This document shows positions 1 to 5,933 of a stretch of 17,406 bases of DNA, piece by piece. The position numbers and the translations under genes are program-made. This DNA comes from Sphingomonadales bacterium (GTDB lineage: Bacteria > Pseudomonadota > Alphaproteobacteria > Sphingomonadales > Sphingomonadaceae): NCBI GenBank assembly GCA_018067055.1, contig JAGPVK010000197.1, forward strand, positions 1 through 17,406. Reading direction: 5' to 3'. Under the pieces are notes generated by a model. It saw only the letters and a program-made list of their open reading frames with translations, was not told the DNA's origin and searched no databases. How positions within the stretch are numbered: the first letter of the stretch is position 1; each line of letters begins with the position of its first letter.

Positions 1-491
1 GGCCCGACCTGATTGGCGAATTGTTCGTGCACCGACCGGGCGGTGCGACCCCGATCGCGAACGTCGCGTTCGAGTCGCCGGGCAAAACGGGTCTCGGAAT
101 CGCATTCGACAAAAATGCTGAGATCGAGCAAGTCGCGCAAGGGCTGATGCTGGAGAATCAATATCCCGTCGATCAATATCACCGGCCGCGGTTCGGTCCG
201 TTCGGTCTCCGCTTTTGGCATATGGGTAGGGAAGTCATAAAGCGGCCGATCAATCGCCTGACCGTTTTTCAGCTGCGCCAGCTGAGCGCACAGCTGGTCA
301 AAATCGACGGCATCGGGATGATCAAAATTGGGGCCGCCCTTGCCCGCCGGGGCATCGCCGAGACCGAAGAAATAGTCATCCTGAGGCAGGATCACGCATT
401 GTTCGGGACCCAGCCTTTGATAAATTCTCTGGGTCAGCGTCGATTTGCCGGAACAGCTGCCGCCACTGATCCCGACCGCCCTTGGCGTCAT
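1..491 (-). CDS. udk: Uridine kinase family protein (3' end outside window)
   Basis: Read on the minus strand from an ATG at 491 and still open at base 1, giving 163 visible residues; full-length Udk proteins are roughly 200-220 residues, so only the C-terminus is missing. Visible motifs fit the uridine/cytidine kinase (PRK/UK P-loop) family: Walker A GGSCSGKST (residues 10-18), DDYF (38-41), NFDHPDA (55-61), YDF (85-87), the hydrophobic DGILIL strand (108-113) and the arginine-rich lid RRLERDVRDRGR (138-149). The known family reaction is ATP- or GTP-dependent phosphorylation of uridine or cytidine to the 5'-monophosphate in the cytoplasm. The start codon overlaps the stop of the upstream oxygenase gene (ATGA), so the two are probably translationally coupled. 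Context with a nucleoside transporter and a LOG-type nucleotide hydrolase supports nucleoside salvage. The true substrate (uridine, another nucleoside, or nicotinamide riboside as in related kinases) cannot be decided here. Confidence 0.88.
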   Translation of the reverse strand, partial: MTPRAVGISGGSCSGKSTLTQRIYQRLGPEQCVILPQDDYFFGLGDAPAGKGGPNFDHPDAVDFDQLCAQLAQLKNGQAIDRPLYDFPTHMPKAETERTEPRPVILIDGILILQHQPLRDLLDLSIFVECDSETRFARRLERDVRDRGRTARSVHEQFANQVG

Positions 492-1432
492 ATCAATCCA
501 ATCTCGCGGAGCCTTTGCTGCAGATAGTCGTGCGCGGTGATTGGTTCCGGATACAGGTTCGGATGGGCCTCATCGACGCAGCTTGGCAAGGTCTCGATCA
601 GATAATCGGGACGGAAGTGGAGGAAAAAGGGCATCGAATAGCGCGAGATGCCGCGCCGTTCGGGCGCCGGGTTGACGACGCGGTGGGTGGTCGACGGCAG
701 GCGGTCATTGGTCAGCCGCTGCAGCATGTCGCCGATATTTACCGCCAGCTCGCCCGCTTTCGGCGTCACCGGCCGCCACTTGCCTTGCCGGTCGAGCAGT
801 TCCAGACCCGCTTCTTCGGCACCAATCAGCAGCGTGATGGTGTTGATATCCTCATGCGCGCCGGCCCGCACCGCTGGCGAATCCTCCGGCACCGGCGGAT
901 AGTGGATCAGCCGCATCACCGAATTGCCGTCGCGCACCGTGTCGACGAAGAAATCCGGCGCCAGTCCCAGAAAGCGAGCGATCGCCTCGAGAATCCGCGC
1001 GCCGGCCTTGTCGAAGGCAGCGAACATTTCCAGATAGGTTTCGCGAAAGCCCTCCAGTTCCTGTGGCCAGACATTGACCGGCATATAGGGTTCGAACTTG
1101 TGGCCAACGGGCAATTCGCGGCCGATATGCCAGAATTCCTTGAGATCGCTGATATCGCTATCCTTGGCGCTCTCGGTTCCGAACGGCGTGTAGCCGCGGG
1201 CGCCGCCACCGCCGGCGACATGATAGGCGCGCTTCACCTCTTCGGGCAGCGCAAAAAAGGCGCGGGACATCGCTTCGGCGCGCGCAATCAGCTCGGCCGG
1301 GATGCCATGATCGGCGACCACGGCAAAGCCCCAGTCGGCAAAGCTGCGGCCGATACGTTCGGCAAATGCGGCGCTGTCCTCGTCCGCCATGGCCAGCGAA
1401 ACGGCGGCCAATGTATCCTGGTTCTGGGTCAT
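488..1432 (-). CDS. Isopenicillin N synthase-like 2-oxoglutarate/Fe(II) oxygenase
   Basis: A 314-residue protein with the two-part architecture of plant/fungal-type 2-oxoglutarate dioxygenases: a DIOX_N-like N-terminal half (about residues 8-120) and a 2OG-FeII_Oxy core (about 170-275). The iron triad is visible as H193 and D195 in AHEDINTITLL and H250 in THRVVNP. The co-substrate-binding R-x-S is R264/S266 in RYSMPFF. The family couples oxidative decarboxylation of 2-oxoglutarate to hydroxylation, desaturation or ring closure of a small molecule in the cytosol. The substrate is not evident from the sequence. The gene lies 44 bases after the nucleoside transporter and overlaps the uridine kinase start by 4 bases, so a nucleoside or nucleobase substrate is a reasonable inference. 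Fungal pyrimidine-salvage dioxygenases (thymine 7-hydroxylase type) belong to the same superfamily. The ATG at 1432 is preceded only by a weak AAGA-like ribosome binding site. Confidence 0.9.
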   Translation of the reverse strand: MTQNQDTLAAVSLAMADEDSAAFAERIGRSFADWGFAVVADHGIPAELIARAEAMSRAFFALPEEVKRAYHVAGGGGARGYTPFGTESAKDSDISDLKEFWHIGRELPVGHKFEPYMPVNVWPQELEGFRETYLEMFAAFDKAGARILEAIARFLGLAPDFFVDTVRDGNSVMRLIHYPPVPEDSPAVRAGAHEDINTITLLIGAEEAGLELLDRQGKWRPVTPKAGELAVNIGDMLQRLTNDRLPSTTHRVVNPAPERRGISRYSMPFFLHFRPDYLIETLPSCVDEAHPNLYPEPITAHDYLQQRLREIGLI

Positions 1433-1476
1433 GGTCTTAAAATGCGCTCTCGTGCTTCTTTGTCAATCGGGATCAA

Positions 1477-2709
1477 TCAGGCGAGCGAGAGCAGAACACC
1501 GGCAAGCGCCGCGCTCATCAGATTGGCGAGCGATCCTGCGGCCAGCGCGCGCAGGCCGAGCCGGGCAATGACCGGGCGCTGGTTGGGCGCGAGGCCGCCG
1601 GTAACCGCGAGCTGGATGGCGATGCTGCTGAAATTGGCAAAGCCGCAAAGGGCGAAGATGACAATCGCGTTGGTCAGCGGGGAGATGCCGTCCTGCATCT
1701 TGCCCAGCTCGATGAAGGCGACAAATTCGTTGAGCACGACCTTGGTGCCGAACAGGCCGCCCGCGCCAAGCGCCTCGCCCCAGGGCACGCCGAGCAGAAA
1801 CATGATCGGCGCAAAAATATAGCCGATGATCAGTTGAAAACTGAGTTCCGGCATACCGAACCAGCCGCCGATACCGCCGAGCAGACCATTGGCCAGCGCG
1901 ACCAGCGCGACAAAGGCCAGCACCATTGCACCGACCGCAACCGCCAGCTTGACCCCGGTTTGCGCGCCCATCGCCGCGGCCATGATGATATTGGCGGGCT
2001 TTTCATCTTCATATTCGACCGCGATCGCCAGTTCTTCGGGGGCCGGATCTTCCGGATTGTCCGGCATGATGATCTTGGCCATCAATATCCCTCCGGGTGC
2101 CGACATGAAGGCAGCGGCGAGCAGATAGTCGATGCGGATGCCCATCGCGGCATAGGCCGCCAGGATCGTGCCGGCGACGCCGGCCATGCCGACGCTCATC
2201 ACGGTGAACAGTTGCGACTGGGTGAGGCTGGCGAGATAGGGACGGATGACCAAAGGCGATTCGGACTGGCCGACGAAGATATTGGCGGCAGCACAAAGCG
2301 ATTCGACTTTCGAGATTCCGGTGATTTTCTGGATGCCGCCGCCGACCCATTTGATGATGAACTGCATCACGCCGAGATAATAGAGGATCGAAATCAGCGC
2401 CGAGAAAAAGATGATGACCGGGAGGGCCGATATCGCGAAGCTTGTCCCGCCCATTTCCGGACTGGCAAGCGGCCCGAAGATGAATTTGGTGCCGGCCGAG
2501 GCATAGTTCAGTAGGTTGGAGACGCCGAATGCCATCGCTTCGATGATCCGTTTTCCGGCAGGTATATAGAGCACGATGACCGCGATCCCGGCCTGCAGGG
2601 CAAAGGCGGCGCCGACCACCCGGAGCCGGATATTGCGGCGTCCGGTCGAGAGGCCAAAAGCGATCAGCAGGATCAGGGCCATGCCGGCAATGCTGGTCAG
2701 AATGGACAT
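1477..2709 (-). CDS. Concentrative nucleoside transporter (CNT/NupC family)
   Basis: A 410-residue polytopic inner-membrane protein. It carries the CNT hallmarks: a GQSESPLVIRPYL stretch (from residue 147), where CNTs have the HP1/TM4 nucleoside-binding motif GQ(T/S)EAP; a PGG segment just before a charged cytoplasmic loop; an NEFVAF motif in the second half; and a CGFANFSSI segment corresponding to the TM7 binding region. CNTs are sodium- or proton-coupled nucleoside symporters. I place the start at the ATG at 2709 (MSILTSIAGMALILL) because it leads directly into the first membrane helix. An in-frame ATG at 2820 would add 37 non-conserved polar residues and overlap the upstream gene. It lies 40 bases after the LOG gene and 44 before the oxygenase, so it belongs in that operon. 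It probably provides substrate for the kinase at the operon's end. Specificity (pyrimidine or purine) is not resolved. Confidence 0.93.
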   Translation of the reverse strand: MSILTSIAGMALILLIAFGLSTGRRNIRLRVVGAAFALQAGIAVIVLYIPAGKRIIEAMAFGVSNLLNYASAGTKFIFGPLASPEMGGTSFAISALPVIIFFSALISILYYLGVMQFIIKWVGGGIQKITGISKVESLCAAANIFVGQSESPLVIRPYLASLTQSQLFTVMSVGMAGVAGTILAAYAAMGIRIDYLLAAAFMSAPGGILMAKIIMPDNPEDPAPEELAIAVEYEDEKPANIIMAAAMGAQTGVKLAVAVGAMVLAFVALVALANGLLGGIGGWFGMPELSFQLIIGYIFAPIMFLLGVPWGEALGAGGLFGTKVVLNEFVAFIELGKMQDGISPLTNAIVIFALCGFANFSSIAIQLAVTGGLAPNQRPVIARLGLRALAAGSLANLMSAALAGVLLSLA

Positions 2710-2749
2710 CACGGGTTTGTTCCGATCAGAATATGGGGCCGGTTCGCGT

Positions 2750-3319
2750 TCACCAGGTGAAACTGCCCGCTTCGCTGTTGCAGGCAGCCGCGAGCCGGTC
2801 GAGACAGTCGTCGATATCATCGGATATGATCAGATGCTTGCGCCGGTCAGCGGACACGAACCCCTGATCGGTCATGGTGTCGAGAAATGTGATCAGCGAA
2901 TCCCAGTAGCCGGCAACGTTCAATATCGCGAAGGGCTTGTTGTGATAGCCGAGCGCGTTCCAGCTCCACGCTTCGAACAGTTCGTCCATCGTGCCGACGC
3001 CGCCCGGCAAGGCAACAAAGGCATCGGTCAGATCGGTCATCTTGGCCTTGCGCTCGTGCATGTTGGGAACGATGTGCAGCTCGGTAACCCCGGTGTGCGC
3101 GACTTCCAGATCTTTCAGCATTTCCGGAATCACGCCATGGACCTGACCGCCTTCGGCCAGCACCGTGTCGGCAATTGTCCCCATCAGGCCGAGACGGCCG
3201 CCGCCATAGACCAGATCAACGCCGCGCGCCGCCATGGCCTTGCCGAGCAATATGGTGGTTTCGGCATATGCCGGATTCTTCCCGGCATTGGCGCCACAAT
3301 AAACGGCGAGTCTTTGCAA
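2750..3319 (-). CDS. LOG family nucleotide 5'-monophosphate phosphoribohydrolase (TIGR00730 type)
   Basis: A 189-residue Rossmann-fold protein of the LOG/lysine-decarboxylase-like family. It opens with RLAVYCGANAG, has the YGGGRLGLMG loop (residues 38-47), the MHERK segment (87-91, catalytic Arg R90) and the PGGVGTMDE motif (105-113, catalytic Glu E113). These are the signature residues of enzymes that hydrolyse nucleoside 5'-monophosphates to free base plus ribose 5-phosphate. Plant and bacterial LOGs act on cytokinin riboside or AMP monophosphates. No ATG lies close to the conserved N-terminus. I chose TTG at 3319, giving MQRLAVYCG, because a GGGGGC tract sits just upstream. The frame stays open to an ATG at 3460, but that extension lacks family features and would run into the divergent gene. 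It is the first gene of the four-gene minus-strand unit. The family name 'lysine decarboxylase' is a historical misannotation. Confidence 0.92.
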   Translation of the reverse strand: MQRLAVYCGANAGKNPAYAETTILLGKAMAARGVDLVYGGGRLGLMGTIADTVLAEGGQVHGVIPEMLKDLEVAHTGVTELHIVPNMHERKAKMTDLTDAFVALPGGVGTMDELFEAWSWNALGYHNKPFAILNVAGYWDSLITFLDTMTDQGFVSADRRKHLIISDDIDDCLDRLAAACNSEAGSFTW

Positions 3320-3377
3320 ATTGCCCCCGATCGTGCGACCCGGTGGGCCGCGATCTGATGTTGTAGGATTCTTTTTC

Positions 3378-3405
3378 CCTATAGAAAAAATGCGCGGCGT
3401 GACTA
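3378..3405 (-). promoter_or_regulatory. Candidate sigma70-type promoter for the LOG-transporter-oxygenase-kinase operon
   Basis: Read on the minus strand, TAGTCA (3405-3400) and TATAGG (3383-3378) are separated by 16 bases, each matching the -35 and -10 consensus at four of six positions. The site lies in an unusually AT-rich patch of the 125-base divergent spacer between the LOG gene and the VUT transporter. It would give a leader of roughly 50 bases before the TTG at 3319. This is pattern matching only. Confidence 0.35.
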
Positions 3406-3444
3406 TTTCTTTTTTTCCGTCGCCGACCGCGCTAGGCACTCGCG

Positions 3445-4086
3445 ATGACCGAAACATCAAAAACCAATCTCATCCCGCGCTCGCTGTTTGTATTTGCCGT
3501 GCTCTACGGCGGGATGACCTGTATTGCAGGGATTTTAGGTGCCAAGCAGGTCGCAATCGGGCCTCTCGCCGTGGAATCCGGGATTTTCCCGTTCCTGCTG
3601 CTGGTGGTATTGTCAAGCTCGGTTGCCGAATTGCACGGTCGGGACACAGCCAACCGGCTGGTCCGTTTCGGCTTCATTCCGCTGATCACCGCGATCGCCC
3701 TGATCCAGATCGTGCTGGCCTTGCCGACCGATCCGGGCATGTACGAACCGGCGAAGGAAGCCTTTCCGATCATTCTTTCGCAAGGCGCGCGGCTGATGTT
3801 CGCCGGGATTATCGCTTATGGCGTGTCACAATTCCTCAACGTCTATATCTTCTCGCGTCTGGCCAATATGAAGGGCGCGCTGCTGGCGCTGCGTGCTGCC
3901 ATTGCCAGCGCCCTGTCGCAGATCGTCGACACGGTGATTTTTATCACCATCGCCTTTTACGGTGAGCGCCCGATCGGACAATTGCTGCTTGGGCAAGGCT
4001 CGGCGAAGGTTGTCCTGTCGTTCCTGCTGGTGCCCTTTCTGATTCTGTTCTTCGTCAAACTGGGCCAGCGTCTGGACCGTGAATGA
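3445..4086 (+). CDS. VUT family transporter, queuosine-precursor type (YhhQ-like)
   Basis: A 213-residue, largely hydrophobic protein with about six membrane segments (roughly residues 13-33, 45-62, 76-94, 108-128, 148-172, 186-206). It matches the COG1738 vitamin-uptake-like transporter family: the AELHGRDTANRLVRFGF loop (61-77) after the second helix and the ALSQIVDTVIF motif (156-166, with Q159 and D162). E. coli YhhQ, from this family, imports the queuosine precursors preQ0 and preQ1. By analogy this is a cytoplasmic-membrane importer of a deazapurine precursor, but the substrate is inferred. The chosen ATG has only a weak ribosome binding site (AGG about 10 bases upstream); the next Met lies inside the first helix and is less likely. 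The stop overlaps the next gene's start (ATGA). I see no obvious preQ1 riboswitch in the 125-base upstream spacer. Confidence 0.87.
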   Translation: MTETSKTNLIPRSLFVFAVLYGGMTCIAGILGAKQVAIGPLAVESGIFPFLLLVVLSSSVAELHGRDTANRLVRFGFIPLITAIALIQIVLALPTDPGMYEPAKEAFPIILSQGARLMFAGIIAYGVSQFLNVYIFSRLANMKGALLALRAAIASALSQIVDTVIFITIAFYGERPIGQLLLGQGSAKVVLSFLLVPFLILFFVKLGQRLDRE

Positions 4087-4853
4087 AGGCTTTTGCAGCC
4101 TGGATATTCACCCTTTTCCTCGGCCTGACCGGATGCTCTTCTCCTGAAGATAAAGCGCCTCCGGCAGGCGCGACGATCGTAACTATCATCGGTGCCATTC
4201 ACGGTCAGCACCGGACCAGCGACCGATATCCGCTGGACGTGCTGCGCCGGGCGATTGTCAAATTTGATCCGGATATCGTGATGGTCGAACTGCCGCCGGA
4301 CCGTTTTGCCACAGCCTCCGCAAATTTCGACAAATTTGGCGAAGTGCGGGAAAGCCGGGCCGATGATTTTCCCGAACTGACCGATGTGGTCTTTCCGCTG
4401 CGCCAGCAATTGGGCTTCGCGATGATCCCGGTGGCTGCCTGGACACCGGAAATTGCTGCTGATCGGCGCGCGGCAGAGAAGCGGCTGGCAAAGGATCCGG
4501 CTCGCGCGAAAGACTGGTCACAATATCAGCAGGCCATCCAGCTTTACGGCAAGGCGGTGTCCGGACATTCGGATGATCCCGCGTTCATCCATTCCGGCGC
4601 TTATGATGCTGCGGTCAAGGCCAGACAGGAAAGCTACGAGCGACTGTTTGGGAAAGATCTGGGCGCTGGCGGCTGGCGCGCGATCAACAGCGCGCATCTC
4701 GCCAATATCACTGCCGCGCTGGATGCGGTCAGCGGACAGGAGAAACGCGTCCTGATCCTGTTCGGTGGCTGGCACAAGTACAAGATTCTTGAAGGACTGA
4801 AGGCGCGGCAGGATATCTTTCTGGTTGATGCGGTGCCGCTGTTCGATCAGTGA
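4083..4853 (+). CDS. TraB/GumN-like (TIKI/EreA superfamily-like) lipoprotein
   Basis: A 256-residue predicted lipoprotein: a short signal peptide with lipobox LTGC (Cys18) is followed by a serine-rich linker. The rest resembles the TraB/GumN/TIKI-type metalloprotease-like fold. It has an early GAIHGQH motif (H40, H43), a hydrophobic strand ending VMVELPPDRF (E69, R74), and near the C-terminus a GGWHKYKILEGL segment (H231). Two widely spaced histidine motifs and an early Glu are typical of this superfamily, in which most bacterial members have unknown function; TIKI proteins are metal-dependent proteases. The lipidated Cys places it at a membrane facing the periplasm. Its ATG overlaps the transporter stop by 4 bases, so the pair is probably co-translated, although no functional link is known to me. 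Its stop directly abuts the stop of the convergent mocA gene. The family call is moderate; the lipoprotein call is firm. Confidence 0.7.
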   Translation: MKAFAAWIFTLFLGLTGCSSPEDKAPPAGATIVTIIGAIHGQHRTSDRYPLDVLRRAIVKFDPDIVMVELPPDRFATASANFDKFGEVRESRADDFPELTDVVFPLRQQLGFAMIPVAAWTPEIAADRRAAEKRLAKDPARAKDWSQYQQAIQLYGKAVSGHSDDPAFIHSGAYDAAVKARQESYERLFGKDLGAGGWRAINSAHLANITAALDAVSGQEKRVLILFGGWHKYKILEGLKARQDIFLVDAVPLFDQ

Positions 4854-5450
4854 TTATTTGAGCTGATCGTAAATTATCCTGGCCTGAGCCAGGTCTTGCC
4901 CGGTATCGATATCCATCAGCATCGGATCGGCAGCTGCTACCAGACGAGCATCTGCCAGCAGCGAGCGAGCCCCGGCATCGCCTTCCAGAGCGGTCAGTGA
5001 TCGCAGCGCATCGACAGCAAAAATGGCCGGCGGCATGGCTTGCCCGTGGCGAGCGGAAGCGACGGTACCACCCGATTGTTCGAACGCGGCGATCAGCCTG
5101 CTGATGTGATCGCGGGTTATGAAAGGCATGTCCGCCAGCATGATGCAAAGCGCGCTGGCTCCGCTGTTGATGGCATGGGCCGCGGCTAGCCGGACGGAGC
5201 TTGCCTGGCCCAGCGCGGCGTCCTGGTTGGCGATGACCTGATAGCCGAGATCGCGCCATTGTGCCGCGCAGTCATGCGCTGGTGAACCGATCACCAGCTT
5301 GTGAGCGAAGGGCATGGCCGCTCCCACTTCGGCTGCATGCAGGCCGAGCATTCTGTCGCCCAGCACCGCGCTCAGCTTGTCCCGGTCGCCAAATCTGCGC
5401 GATTGTCCGGCCGCCAGCAGCGCCAGCATGATGCCGGAATACTTGTTCAA
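4854..5450 (-). CDS. mocA: Molybdenum cofactor cytidylyltransferase (MocA-like nucleotidyltransferase)
   Basis: A 198-residue GT-A-fold nucleotidyltransferase of the MobA/MocA group. Visible motifs are LAAGQSRRFG (residues 12-21) with the nucleotide-binding K25, GQASSVR (81-87), LADMPF (105-110, metal-binding Asp), GDAGAR (157-162) and DIDTGQDL (170-177). MocA transfers CMP from CTP to molybdopterin to make the cytosine dinucleotide cofactor used by bacterial molybdenum hydroxylases of the IorAB/carbon monoxide dehydrogenase type. Encoding it downstream of such a hydroxylase strongly supports MocA over MobA (GTP-specific). The start overlaps the stop of the cytochrome gene by 4 bases (ATGA). 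The TAA stop at 4856-4854 is immediately adjacent to the stop of the convergent lipoprotein gene, with no terminator between. A CDP-sugar or other NTP-transferase role is possible but less likely given context. Confidence 0.87.
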   Translation of the reverse strand: MNKYSGIMLALLAAGQSRRFGDRDKLSAVLGDRMLGLHAAEVGAAMPFAHKLVIGSPAHDCAAQWRDLGYQVIANQDAALGQASSVRLAAAHAINSGASALCIMLADMPFITRDHISRLIAAFEQSGGTVASARHGQAMPPAIFAVDALRSLTALEGDAGARSLLADARLVAAADPMLMDIDTGQDLAQARIIYDQLK

Positions 5451-5920
5451 TTGGCGGTGATGCTTTCGAGATAGGCGATCACTGCCTGTCGTTCCGCTGA
5501 ATCTGCAATGGCACCGGCGACCATGGTCGTGCCCGGAATTTTTGCCGCTGGATCAGCGATGAAGCTGTCCAGTTCTGCGGCTGTCCAGGTGATGCCGGAT
5601 GCCTTCAGCGCATCCGAATAGGCAAATCCGGCGACACCGCCCGCTGCCTTGCCGACGATCCCGACCAGATTGGGACCGGCACCATTGGGCGCGCCCTGCT
5701 CGACGGCATGGCAAGCAGAGCAATTGGCGAAAGCCGCTTTCCCCTCGGCGATCAGCGCGCTTGCTGGATTGCTGGCGACAGCAGCAGCGGCGGTTGCCAC
5801 TGGCGCTGCTCCGGGTTCGCGCACGATGATCTGCTCGACCGGTCCGGGTGCCGGGTCTGCGCCACAGGCGGCGAGTACAAACAGCGGAGACAGGGCGATC
5901 ACATGTATCAGTTTCAGCAT
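5447..5920 (-). CDS. Lipoprotein cytochrome c (class I), electron acceptor of the molybdenum hydroxylase
   Basis: A 157-residue protein starting at the ATG at 5920, chosen because of a good upstream GGAGA ribosome binding site and because the sequence then begins with a signal peptide. The lipobox is LAAC (Cys19), followed by an Ala/Pro-rich flexible linker (about residues 21-55). A single class I cytochrome c domain follows, with heme-binding CSACH (C67, C70, H71) and a likely distal ligand M133 in IPGTTM. It would be lipid-anchored on the periplasmic side. The gene begins 13 bases after the molybdopterin-subunit stop and overlaps mocA by 4 bases. In related enzymes, such as nicotinate dehydrogenase NicB, cytochrome c domains are fused to the molybdopterin subunit; here the cytochrome is separate. 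It probably passes electrons from the 2Fe-2S subunit to the respiratory chain. An in-frame upstream ATG at 5992 would sit inside the previous gene and is not used. Confidence 0.9.
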   Translation of the reverse strand: MLKLIHVIALSPLFVLAACGADPAPGPVEQIIVREPGAAPVATAAAAVASNPASALIAEGKAAFANCSACHAVEQGAPNGAGPNLVGIVGKAAGGVAGFAYSDALKASGITWTAAELDSFIADPAAKIPGTTMVAGAIADSAERQAVIAYLESITAN

Positions 5921-5926
5921 TTCAGG

Positions 5927-5931
5927 TCTCC
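5927..5931 (-). promoter_or_regulatory. Ribosome binding site of the cytochrome c gene
   Basis: GGAGA on the minus strand, six bases before the ATG at 5920 and just after the preceding stop at 5934. It decides the start over the longer in-frame alternative at 5992. Confidence 0.75.
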
Positions 5932-5933
5932 GG

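Noticed and set aside
482..1822. 446-codon plus-strand open frame opposite the oxygenase and transporter genes
   Set aside because: Antisense shadow spanning an operon junction, with no recognisable motif.
3361..3385. Plus-strand promoter for the VUT transporter (TTGTAG ... TATAGA)
   Set aside because: The spacer is only 13 bases, too short for a sigma70 promoter; the same TATA element fits better on the minus strand.
3320..3444. preQ1 riboswitch ahead of the queuosine-precursor-type transporter
   Set aside because: I could not find a short H-type pseudoknot with the expected A-rich tail close to the ribosome binding site; the AT-rich tracts alone are not evidence.
3320..3460. In-frame N-terminal extension of the LOG protein from an ATG at 3460
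   Set aside because: No family similarity. It would overlap the divergent transporter gene and swallow the AT-rich promoter region.
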